A stretch of DNA of 64,000 nt from CAXBDP01 sp041689935 (GTDB lineage Bacteria; Bacteroidota; Bacteroidia; Cytophagales; Cyclobacteriaceae). The stretch spans positions 1-64,000 of the forward strand of contig JBDNFI010000106.1 of NCBI GenBank assembly GCA_041689935.1. Direction: 5' to 3'. This document shows positions 54,831 through 63,375 of this stretch, in pieces. Numbering within the stretch: the stretch's first letter is position 1; each line of letters opens with the position of its first letter. Below the pieces are notes generated by a model that saw only the letters and a program-made list of their open reading frames with translations, ran no database searches and was not told the DNA's origin. Made by a program: the position numbers and the translations under genes.

Positions 54831-54858
54831 GTAGAGCCGTTGCACGCAACGGCTCTAC
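54831..54858. repeat. REP-like palindrome, second copy
   Basis: GTAGAGCCGTTGC (54831-54843) and GCAACGGCTCTAC (54846-54858), 13-bp arms with a 2-nt loop. Related to the element at 51677-51712: where the left arm changes A to C or A to T, the right arm changes to match. Confidence 0.75.
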
Positions 54859-55052
54859 GTAGCACATGGGTCGAAGCGTCTTCTATCATTGACACCACGG
54901 AGGATCAAACCTAATTACAGACAATCAATTCTGAAATAATGGGCCTAATTGCAACAGATTCCAGCTAAAAATGCACCTTAGTCTCAGGACTGGAAACATG
55001 GACACCGCACTTATTGCTGCTTATTGGATATAATCGAAGAAAGAACAAAACG

Positions 55053-58000
55053 CTACCTCAAAATATACAGTTTCCCAAACCCATTTTTGAACCCTTGATC
55101 GCCTGCGGTGGCTCTAGTGGCCATACTTCCTCCCGCTTTTTGCACCATCACCCGGTAGAAATACACGCCATTGGCTAGTTTATCGCCAAACTGATCGGTA
55201 CCATCCCAAGCAAATTCGGTCAAATTATTCCCAATTCGCACATTCCCAATCTCTGCCATGCCAATTTCCCTCACCACCTTACCCGAAATCGTCATTACCT
55301 GTATGCGGATATCGTCTGGAATTTCGGATCCTGTAAGGGTAAATACAAATCGTGTGCTGGTAGAAAAAGGGTTTGGATACGGATAAAAATTGGTGATTTC
55401 CGAAGCATTCGACACTTCGAAGCTGATGGAATAAGGGTCAAATCCGGCGCTATTTCCAGCGGCATCGGCTGCCTGTACACGCAATGAATATACACCGTCA
55501 TCCATTAACTCCGGCCTCAATTCCACTCTGAATGGACTCGTTTCCGTAGCTGGGAACCATTGCACTTTTGGATTGGAAAAAGGGATTATTTGGAATGCAC
55601 AAGCCGCACACGGACTTTTAAGTGAAATCACCATTCCAATAGTATCAGACTTTAGCAAAAAGGCATTGTCATCCCTCAATTCCACGCTGATGGTGGGGCG
55701 GGAGGAAACAATCTCGCCATCCATAATATATGCGCCATCGAATGCTACATCTACCACAGGTGCCACTCCGTCCGCAGCTACCAACAAGAAATTATTCAAT
55801 ACCAAGCGATTGTTTTCATACTCCTGCTCTGGCAGCAAATTATCGTTGATCGCAACCACCAAATCGTTGACTCCAACCATATCTACCGTAGAAACAGGTA
55901 ATGCAAATACGATTCCTTCCCCAGCAGCTGGCGCATTCACCAAAAATTCACCTGCCTTCTTGAGACTCGTTTCCCGATTTGTAATCTCATACTGCACCAG
56001 TAGCGAATCCGTAAATATTCCCGAGGAAGAATTAAAAAACTCAAATTCGGCATTGAAAACAGCTCCTTGAATCACAGAATTTTCCGAGCTTGGCTGAAGG
56101 CTAAACAACACTCCCTCGGCCAGTTCATCATAGCTAATGATCCAGTTTTTAAGTTGCGCTGGGGAGAAGGTCTCTTCATTTTCCAGAATCAACTCCAATC
56201 TCAAGTAAGGATACAGATTGGCTTGGATGGTATTCAAATTGCGGGAAATACTTTGCTCATTAGCAAAAAGCAACTCTTCTCTTTGGGAAGGCGTGATCCC
56301 ATAAATATTAAACTCACTTTGCTCGAACACTGAATTTGCTTGGATATTTCTAGTAAAGCTACCCCATGACACCGCTGGACCTATATTCCCGGTTTTGAAT
56401 CTTCCCAACCCAAATCTGGCTGTGATGGTTTGTTCAATACTAATTTCTTGCTCTGAGGCATTCCCTCCAGCCGCCGCCTTCACAAAAGTTGCCGTCCCGA
56501 TTTCTGCTCCTTTCACTCCATATACAATCATTGGCTCGCCAGCTTGCAATGCCTTAATGCTTGCAGGATCCAAACCAATTCCTGCAAAAGCTTGGTACGT
56601 AGCTTCCGTCCAAGATTGATACTGCACCAGGCCGGCACTGTAAATCAGCACATTATCGCCGGCCTTTACGCTGCTAATGTAGGTTTCCAACATTCTACGG
56701 CCACCTGTGATATCGGCTTGGGTCATATTATTAATAACCTGCGGCACCCTCCCGCAAGAGGCCGGGTCGAGCACATCGAACTGATTGTAGGAAAGCACCC
56801 GATAAGGAACAGCCGAAAACTGATCGAAGGCAATGGCATTCAACGTATTATTTCGGCAGGCACCATAGCTTGCATTAATTATAAATTGAAAATCATTCAA
56901 CAGTACGTCAATATTCGAATTATTGAAGTTTGGATGATTGGCGCCATACGTTCTCACGAGCAGCTCATTGCTGCTGCTTTGAAACTCCCATCTGCCGTCA
57001 GCATAATTTGGCTCCAAGCCCGCATTTAGATTTTCTTCCAATTGCATCTGATGCGCCTGCGCCCATCCTTTTGGGCCATTATTGATGTAGGTAAAAGAGC
57101 TTACTGTCCAAGAAGTATCTTCATTGGCAAGTGCTTGCCCATACTTACTGCGCCAATAAATTACGGTCGTATCTTGTGTAGGAATAAGCGTGCTCAAATC
57201 TACTTGCCATTTGCTTACGCCATCCATCAATTGGCGGATTCTTCGAGTAGCAGGGCTTGTAAAAAAGCGGGTGGTATCCAGTTCCATCAAGAATTCTCTT
57301 TCCCCTTCCAATAGGTCGTTTGCAAGTGCTATCAGCCCCAAGTTTGTTTGATCCTGTATGGAGAAATTACCCGGAAAAATATTGGCCGTACCTGAAATAG
57401 AAATATTGAATTGAAAACTGGCAACATTATTATCCTTTCTTATTTCATCCAGCTTATTTTCTGAATCAAGCCTTACTTGAATGGAATTCAACCCTGCTGA
57501 CTCTGAACCTTCTCGCTGTATACTTACAAATAGGGTGTCTTGATTGAATATATTGTTGGCGACACTGCGCACTTGGTTTATCACTCTGCCATCTGGCAAA
57601 GTCCTTGTTACATCTATGTCCAAAGGCGACAGCGTAGCCAGTCCAAAATTCTTTATTGGAATGGCAAGCCTAAATGAGTCCAGCTCAATCCGTACGTTTC
57701 GTCCATCGAAGGCCTCCACATATAGATCCTCTGCCGCAATGGCGTAATCCGGCTTCTTTACAGCAAAGATCTTTACGGCAGGGTCTCCCTGAAAATTAGT
57801 TTGCTGCACATGGGCAACATCTCCTAAATTTGCTACTCGGCCTTGCAGCTGCACCCTGAGTGCTTCATAAAATACTTTCCCGATCGGCTCATTAATATAG
57901 GCAGAATCAGTAAGTGCCGTGCGGTAAAAAATTTCCGTAAAACGGCGTAGCTGGGTGCTAATCCCTACATGACTATGAGCAAAAAAGCCAATGGCACCTC

Positions 58001-60098
58001 TATCTTTGGTAGTAATCCAATCCTCTCCAAAAGTTTTGGTAGGCGTACTATAATTTCCCGCATCGCAGCCATTTACAATCACTATTGGGTATTTACCCTT
58101 ATTTCTATAGCCAAAGTTGTCACTCGAAACGAAGCCGATATCAATATCAGCTACGTCTGCGCCACTGTGTCCAAAGAATGTAATCACAGCGACACCTTCA
58201 TTTACCTCTTGTGAAATATTGATCAGCTCTACTGTGCTCGTGGTTCGCTTTCCTACAGTCGTAATATCCGCCCCCATTAATGGCCCTTCTGCTATCGTCC
58301 CGAAGGAATTCAAAAATGATCTGAACGCATTTAATTCTATGGTATTTGCCCCTCCGCTTAGGTGAAGCATTTTCTTCCGTTCTAGGTCATCAAAAGGCCT
58401 GGCTTCATGTTCGATTACCTTGTCAAGATAATTTGCTACTTCCCCCGCATTTCTAGCATTTAATCGCCCTGTTGGTACATAGGGAAGAAGAGGATTTCCC
58501 CCTAATCCCAAAGAAAAAAGATTATCCGAAAGAGGCTCACCGGCTGTTGGTACAAAGTCTCTGTTATTCTCATTCGGGCTAGGGTTGCGATGAGGCGACA
58601 AGCGGGGGTTCATGGGCTTTCCTACCAAAAACATAAAGGGCTCTCGGCCAACGTCATAAATAAATTTGGTGAATCTCAATAGGCCTGTTGCCGTAACTTC
58701 GCCATAAGAAAATTGATTGTAGATGTCGTTTATCTCTACCACTAGTGCTTCATATCCTCCTCCTTGCGGGGAGGCTCTATAGTCGCGATAGGCCGCTACA
58801 GGATTGGCATAGCTACCGCCCGCTTGCATCAGCAAGTAATGCGACACGATATAGTAGTTGTATTCGCTAGGGTTGAATGCTCGAAAGGTAACCTTCTCCA
58901 AAACAGGTGTTTGAATATCGGATGTTGCCGCTTTCCACAGCGTCTTTTCAACGCCTGATTGTACGATCGCTATTTCTGTATTTGCGCCACTTGCAGCTTT
59001 ACGGAGTATGCGAATATTGTTAGGGTCTGAAATATCGAATACTTCGAACAACCCTGCTGAATTTGGAAGAGCTATTTTCGAATTTACGGTTGCTTGAGGT
59101 GCTGTAATTATCTTTTCACTGCCTGCGCCATCCACTGTTTTTGGGTATTCGATAAGGTAATACGCTGGACATTGGAAATCATTTGAAACTCCCGCTACCC
59201 CAATGGACGATACTCGCACCACCATTTGGCCATTGGCTCCAATATCCGACCAATTGAGTTCATAATTTCCTTTGATCGCGTTGTGATCGTCAAACTCAAG
59301 AAAACCCAATGACCGGAGATTAGCCGCATTTGGTCCTACCAAAATCTCCCCTCTGTGTGGCCCTCTATTTCGGCCAATAAGCATCAGCTCCATACTTGGG
59401 TTCGGCCCTGCTGTATTGAGCTGAGTGAGGTTGGCAATGGTATGATCTCGGCTTTGGCCGCGGCGAATTTGTGTGCCCATAAAAGCTCCGCCGTAATCGA
59501 ACCAAGACATAAATATATTGGTAATAGAACCTTGGGTATAGGATAGCCCTGCATAAAAAGCACCTACTTCCAAACGGAAAGCTTCGCCTTTGGTAATGCT
59601 TTGAAGACTCATCGCAGCAATATTTCCTCCCGCTGTTTCTCGCACCATCCGCTTCCCTTGTCCGGCATCGAGCCTGTAGGTAAGGAAATAAGCCGTAGTA
59701 TCTGAATAGATATTGTGATACTGATGTGGCTGCGCTTCTCGTGGGCGATACAGTTCTGCATCTAATACGCCGTCATTTTTCTTTCCATAGAAATAAAGCA
59801 AATCGCTGGGATTAAAACTCCCATCGGCCTGACCGGTAATTTCTATTGCCTGCTCAACTCCTCTATGAAATAATTGAATCTTTCTTGGGTCGATGGAATT
59901 TGCAGGAAAGCCAGCGGCAATCAATTGCTGATAGGTAAGTCGGTAAATTCCATTTTCTGCAGTTTTTACTTTCAGATAAGATTGGTCATAATTGATCCAT
60001 TCGTTGCCTACCTGCGCATGTACACTCAGTCCCGAAAAGGTTACCAACGAAGCCATTAGCCAAACTGCCTTTGCCAATATCGTTTTCATTATTTTCAT
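55053..60098 (-). CDS. porU2: C25 family peptidase, T9SS sortase-like PorU2
   Basis: A very large secreted protein (1681 residues from the ATG at 60096-60098; a TTG one codon earlier is less likely). The signal peptide ends VHAQ. An N-terminal domain precedes a gingipain-like C25 domain with the catalytic His in FFGHSGADVADID (about residue 641) and Cys in VNGCDAGNYS (about 678). Long beta-rich regions follow, ending with a FlgD/T9SS-like C-terminal domain (PYPNPFSTSTRFVF, FAWDGTDQFGD, ANGVYFYRV). PorU cleaves the C-terminal signal of T9SS cargo and attaches A-LPS; this longer form paired with a PorV paralogue is annotated as PorU2. Its ATG overlaps the porV2 stop by one base. Confidence 0.88.
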   Translation of the reverse strand: MKIMKTILAKAVWLMASLVTFSGLSVHAQVGNEWINYDQSYLKVKTAENGIYRLTYQQLIAAGFPANSIDPRKIQLFHRGVEQAIEITGQADGSFNPSDLLYFYGKKNDGVLDAELYRPREAQPHQYHNIYSDTTAYFLTYRLDAGQGKRMVRETAGGNIAAMSLQSITKGEAFRLEVGAFYAGLSYTQGSITNIFMSWFDYGGAFMGTQIRRGQSRDHTIANLTQLNTAGPNPSMELMLIGRNRGPHRGEILVGPNAANLRSLGFLEFDDHNAIKGNYELNWSDIGANGQMVVRVSSIGVAGVSNDFQCPAYYLIEYPKTVDGAGSEKIITAPQATVNSKIALPNSAGLFEVFDISDPNNIRILRKAASGANTEIAIVQSGVEKTLWKAATSDIQTPVLEKVTFRAFNPSEYNYYIVSHYLLMQAGGSYANPVAAYRDYRASPQGGGYEALVVEINDIYNQFSYGEVTATGLLRFTKFIYDVGREPFMFLVGKPMNPRLSPHRNPSPNENNRDFVPTAGEPLSDNLFSLGLGGNPLLPYVPTGRLNARNAGEVANYLDKVIEHEARPFDDLERKKMLHLSGGANTIELNAFRSFLNSFGTIAEGPLMGADITTVGKRTTSTVELINISQEVNEGVAVITFFGHSGADVADIDIGFVSSDNFGYRNKGKYPIVIVNGCDAGNYSTPTKTFGEDWITTKDRGAIGFFAHSHVGISTQLRRFTEIFYRTALTDSAYINEPIGKVFYEALRVQLQGRVANLGDVAHVQQTNFQGDPAVKIFAVKKPDYAIAAEDLYVEAFDGRNVRIELDSFRLAIPIKNFGLATLSPLDIDVTRTLPDGRVINQVRSVANNIFNQDTLFVSIQREGSESAGLNSIQVRLDSENKLDEIRKDNNVASFQFNISISGTANIFPGNFSIQDQTNLGLIALANDLLEGEREFLMELDTTRFFTSPATRRIRQLMDGVSKWQVDLSTLIPTQDTTVIYWRSKYGQALANEDTSWTVSSFTYINNGPKGWAQAHQMQLEENLNAGLEPNYADGRWEFQSSSNELLVRTYGANHPNFNNSNIDVLLNDFQFIINASYGACRNNTLNAIAFDQFSAVPYRVLSYNQFDVLDPASCGRVPQVINNMTQADITGGRRMLETYISSVKAGDNVLIYSAGLVQYQSWTEATYQAFAGIGLDPASIKALQAGEPMIVYGVKGAEIGTATFVKAAAGGNASEQEISIEQTITARFGLGRFKTGNIGPAVSWGSFTRNIQANSVFEQSEFNIYGITPSQREELLFANEQSISRNLNTIQANLYPYLRLELILENEETFSPAQLKNWIISYDELAEGVLFSLQPSSENSVIQGAVFNAEFEFFNSSSGIFTDSLLVQYEITNRETSLKKAGEFLVNAPAAGEGIVFALPVSTVDMVGVNDLVVAINDNLLPEQEYENNRLVLNNFLLVAADGVAPVVDVAFDGAYIMDGEIVSSRPTISVELRDDNAFLLKSDTIGMVISLKSPCAACAFQIIPFSNPKVQWFPATETSPFRVELRPELMDDGVYSLRVQAADAAGNSAGFDPYSISFEVSNASEITNFYPYPNPFSTSTRFVFTLTGSEIPDDIRIQVMTISGKVVREIGMAEIGNVRIGNNLTEFAWDGTDQFGDKLANGVYFYRVMVQKAGGSMATRATAGDQGFKNGFGKLYILR

Positions 60099-61189
60099 CA
60101 AAATGAGAACATAAGGGAGAAAATATGAGAATAGGGCGTATCCGATACATCGCCAATATCGGTCATGGCGTAGTCGATATGGAAATTGCTAAGCTTGAGC
60201 CCAAGCCCAAAATTGGGCTGCAGAGTCATTACCTCTGTATTGCGTAGGCCTTTTACTTTCTGAAAATTATTCACTCCAGATCGAAGGTAGAGCATATCTT
60301 GGAAGCCAAGCTCTAGCCCAAATGAGGGGTCTATGGAGGTAAAATCACTTCCGATTAATACATTTCTTTGTCCATCGAAAGTCATGGATAGATCAAGCAA
60401 TGCAAGCAAATTGAATTGCTCGTTGATTTGGAAATTTCGGCCTGCGCTCAATATGGCTCTTGGCACCGTTACCTCAATGCCATTTTGCGGGAGGGTATTT
60501 CCGGTGCTTTGGTAAATATCCTCCACCATAGATGCTTCGTGTACCCAAGCGTTGAATGTGCCTGAGATATCTCTTAGCATCAAGCCTAGCTGCCATTTTC
60601 CATTTTCATACTGTGCGCCTGCGTCGAGACCTACTCCCCAGGCATAAGCAAATTCCCCTACGTTGCGATGAATTACTTTCATGTTTGCTCCAATACTCAA
60701 TCCATCTAGCTTGGGAATCACCCGAGCATAGGAGATGATAAAGCCGTAGTCGGCAGCAGAAAAAAACCGAATATTATCGTAGTTGAGCCTACCGTCCGCA
60801 TCGTAGAGGAAGCGGGTATCTGGAATATCGTCAACAGCGAATCGGATGGCCGAAATAGCTAATCGCCCGAGGGAATCTGTGGGTAAGGTAAAAGCGAGGT
60901 AATCGTAATTTGCCATTCCTGCGAAATAGGAAGCGTGCATAAGCCCTGCTTGGTATTTCTCTTTGATGCGCGTGAGTCCGGCAGGGTTCCAATATCCGGC
61001 CATCACATTGTCAGTGGCGGCAACTTGCGCGTTGCCCATGCCGAGTGCCCTAGCACCCACACCCAAATTCATAAATTCATTAGAGAATTTGGGCGTGGTA
61101 AGCTGTGCTAATCCAGAGAGCGGCAAAATAAAGCCCAAAAAAAGAAGCACTTTCCAACTAAAAGAAATAATAGTTTCTCGCTTTTTCAA
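60098..61189 (-). CDS. porV2: Outer-membrane barrel protein PorV2
   Basis: A 363-residue PorV/FadL-like protein. After the signal peptide (LSGLAQ) comes FSNEFMNLGVGARALGMGNA followed by NVMAGYWNPAGLTRI, the PorV signature, and 14-strand-type barrel sequence ending in an aromatic strand (HIFSLMFSF). PorV carries T9SS cargo from the translocon to the PorU sortase, and the genes here overlap, which fits a dedicated PorU2-PorV2 pair. The start codon is TTG (61187-61189); no ATG upstream is in frame. Confidence 0.88.
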   Translation of the reverse strand: MKKRETIISFSWKVLLFLGFILPLSGLAQLTTPKFSNEFMNLGVGARALGMGNAQVAATDNVMAGYWNPAGLTRIKEKYQAGLMHASYFAGMANYDYLAFTLPTDSLGRLAISAIRFAVDDIPDTRFLYDADGRLNYDNIRFFSAADYGFIISYARVIPKLDGLSIGANMKVIHRNVGEFAYAWGVGLDAGAQYENGKWQLGLMLRDISGTFNAWVHEASMVEDIYQSTGNTLPQNGIEVTVPRAILSAGRNFQINEQFNLLALLDLSMTFDGQRNVLIGSDFTSIDPSFGLELGFQDMLYLRSGVNNFQKVKGLRNTEVMTLQPNFGLGLKLSNFHIDYAMTDIGDVSDTPYSHIFSLMFSF

Positions 61190-61933
61190 TTAAAAAAGGG
61201 CTTGATGGTTCTAAGCAATCTATACACAAATGTACTATGTACAAAGTGATACCAATAAATTATGCCAAATGGTTCAATACGAGTTTAATCTATAATCAAT
61301 GGAAATTCAGATTCTGTTACCAAATCAAGACTTTTTAACAATAATATTGAAATGCAAACTTTAAAAGGTGCAGGGAGAAATATTACACACTATTTGTCTC
61401 CTAGACCGCTTGAAGATAGTTACTTTTAGTTCTTGAAGAAAATCATTTGCATGGATACCAAAGCCTTCAATTGATTACGCATACGCGACAGCCTACTCAA
61501 TGCCTCGCACAGAAACCTTGATATTTCATGACAAACATTACTAAAGGTAGATTTACTTTTAAAGGCAACGGCTCTTAGATGCCTAGGGTCAACCCTTCTT
61601 CGCTAATATACTCTACATGAAAATCCACATTATTACTTCGTTTATCAGCAGTCCCTTATGAAATTAACATGACTCCAAACGATAAATAGCAGATCATCAA
61701 AAATGCGCGTTTCCAATACTCATATCAAAAAAACTTAAATCCCAAAACAAACCTTTCACACAAAGACGTAAAAAACTTTATTGTAACTTTCAAATATAAA
61801 TTTGCTATTATACATGTATATTTATATGTTAAGCTTGAAAATAAAGATCGACGCGTAATTCTTCATTTTTTTTAACATAACGATTTTCAATCCGCTTTCG
61901 ATTATTTACTGAAAAGCACAAATTATACTTATC
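61190..61933. other. Intergenic between porV2 and the second peptide locus
   Basis: 744 nt, AT-rich. Divergent promoters must be here, but no convincing TTG/TAnnTTTG pair stands out. Short frames occur (for example 25 codons from about 61352), none with support. The octamer motif is absent from here to the end of the window. Confidence 0.5.
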
Positions 61934-62196
61934 ATGAAAAAATTACTATTTATTTGTTTAGCGTTATTCTTTTCAATTGGGGTTCACTAGCAGGCCCAGG
62001 AGGAAAAGATTGTAATACTGGAGGTATAGGTTCAACCTCATGCACTGATTCTGGCACTATTGAAATCTTATGGGGACTGTTTGGCATTGGTTATACCAAT
62101 TCCGTTAGGTGCGGAAATGGTTTGTATGCTTGCTGTAATTCTGAAGGAGCAGTGTGTTATGAGAATGCATGCTTGGAAAGTTGCACAGTGGAATAA
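61934..62196 (+). pseudogene. Cys-rich secreted peptide gene, frameshifted in GGGG
   Basis: ATG 61934 starts a signal peptide (MKKLLFICLALFFSIGVH) that stops at TAG 61988-61990. In the -1 frame the sequence continues SLAGPGGKDCNTGGIG to a stop at 62196, with eight Cys in the mature part (CRNGL-like CGNGLYACCNSEGAVCYENA). Adding one G to the GGGG at 61979-61982 gives an 87-residue precursor with a normal cut site. It shares no sequence with the peptides at 54 kb but has the same place beside a propeller lipoprotein. Mutation or read error. Confidence 0.7.
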
Positions 62197-62220
62197 AATT
62201 AGGAAAAGCCTTTAGAATCA

Positions 62221-63375
62221 ATGGTTATGAAGGCTAATAAATTCAACATTAGCATGAAAGCAAATAAATTTTACTATTCTATCTTGTTTTTATCGATATT
62301 ATCTTGCCAGACCGAAACAAATAATTATTTAGACCCAGCTAATTCAGAGCGATTATTTTTAGATGTGGATTCATTGGAATTTGTTTATCTCGAATCCATT
62401 GAAGAATCTCTTATCTCTAAATTCGGAAAGATGATTGTTGAGGATAATTATTTTTTTATACAAGATAGCGGAAATAATGAAATTTTTGTATTCAATTCAA
62501 TGGGTGGGTATGAATATAAAATTAATGCAAATGGGTCTGGACCAGGAGAGTATTCGAATATAGATGATTTTTACTACGATGGCAAGATTCATATACTTGA
62601 TGGACGAAAAAATAAAATTTTGACCTTCGACAAGACGCGGGTCTTTGACAAGGAAGTCAAGATTGAATTTTTTGCCTTAAGGTTTAAAAAATTAGATAAC
62701 GGAGACTACGTTTTTTACAAAAGTAAGCAGGCAAACAATTTTGAGAACAAGGATTACTTTTACAATATCATATTGACAGATTCATTATTTAATTTTAAGA
62801 AGGGATTAAATGCTTTCGATATTTTACCAGGAATGGCAACTTCAAGCGTGAATCAAGATAATGTCTTCCTTCAAACGGACGAAAACCTTTTCTTTTACAA
62901 ATTTTATGACCCAAAAATTTTCATTTTCTCAAATGAATTTGATTCTTTGATTAACTACATAACCATCCCATTCAGCCCCGCCAAACAAGACTTAGAGGAT
63001 ACATCAATAGATATGAATAGTGTGATGAAACGGGCGGAAGAGTCGGAAAGGTATCCTTTTGGAATTTTTGAGTTGAATCAACTTGATTCAAGATTTATAT
63101 TCACCTATCTGTATAATAGCACATTTTATACTGCGCATATTTTTAGAGAAAATAACGAGTTTCAATACAAAACGTATCAGTATTATTTCAAGGAAAATAA
63201 TAAAAACCTATTAATGCCGCCAATCAGGCTAATCCACGATCAAAATGTCTACTTCTTGTTGAATAAAGAGTTTTTTGATGAACATTGGAGGCAGAATTCA
63301 ATCATCGATGATATTACAGACTTTTTTAAAATGGAAAATAACCCTGTTATTATAAAATCAAAAAATAGCTTATGA
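62221..63375 (+). CDS. 6-bladed beta-propeller lipoprotein
   Basis: A protein of up to 384 residues with a lipoprotein signal (YYSILFLSILSC). The GSGPGEYSNIDDFYYDGKI phrase and VDSLEFVYLES, KFGKMIVEDNYFFIQD follow the Bacteroidota 6-bladed propeller (BF3164/DUF4934-like) pattern of surface lipoproteins. Three ATGs (62221, 62227, 62254) are possible: the sequence MKANKF occurs twice, so the start region is duplicated; the last one gives the most typical signal. It follows the Cys-rich peptide by 24 nt. Confidence 0.75.
   Translation: MVMKANKFNISMKANKFYYSILFLSILSCQTETNNYLDPANSERLFLDVDSLEFVYLESIEESLISKFGKMIVEDNYFFIQDSGNNEIFVFNSMGGYEYKINANGSGPGEYSNIDDFYYDGKIHILDGRKNKILTFDKTRVFDKEVKIEFFALRFKKLDNGDYVFYKSKQANNFENKDYFYNIILTDSLFNFKKGLNAFDILPGMATSSVNQDNVFLQTDENLFFYKFYDPKIFIFSNEFDSLINYITIPFSPAKQDLEDTSIDMNSVMKRAEESERYPFGIFELNQLDSRFIFTYLYNSTFYTAHIFRENNEFQYKTYQYYFKENNKNLLMPPIRLIHDQNVYFLLNKEFFDEHWRQNSIIDDITDFFKMENNPVIIKSKNSL

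Larger units (their letters stand above)
54283..55052. other. Intergenic: AT tract, REP-like palindrome
   Basis: 770 nt between peptide 1 and porU2. It holds an (AT)n tract (54347-54369) and a palindrome (54831-54858). Two overlapping short plus-strand frames (54603-54803, 66 codons, and 54620-54721, 33 codons) lack convincing support. Otherwise AT-rich without recognised features. Confidence 0.5.
1418..60494. repeat. Over-represented octamer GCGGGAGG, 37 copies
   Basis: Plus-strand copies start at 2243, 2534, 5264, 7282, 7807, 11660, 14386, 17165, 17843, 22049, 25058, 28466, 30689, 33602, 35484, 45236, 48873, 49776, 55698 and 60487. Minus-strand copies (CCTCCCGC) start at 1418, 4134, 7372, 9203, 11080, 14695, 24122, 31396, 32894, 33295, 34889, 35241, 46835, 48378, 55129, 56748 and 59626. 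Most lie inside genes in varied frames. A is frequent just before the octamer and C is rare just after. None occurs in 35492-45235, 49784-55128 or 60495-64000. Confidence 0.9.

Noticed and set aside
61352..61429. 25-codon frame between porV2 and the peptide gene
   Set aside because: Short, no repeat or homologous partner, no promoter match.
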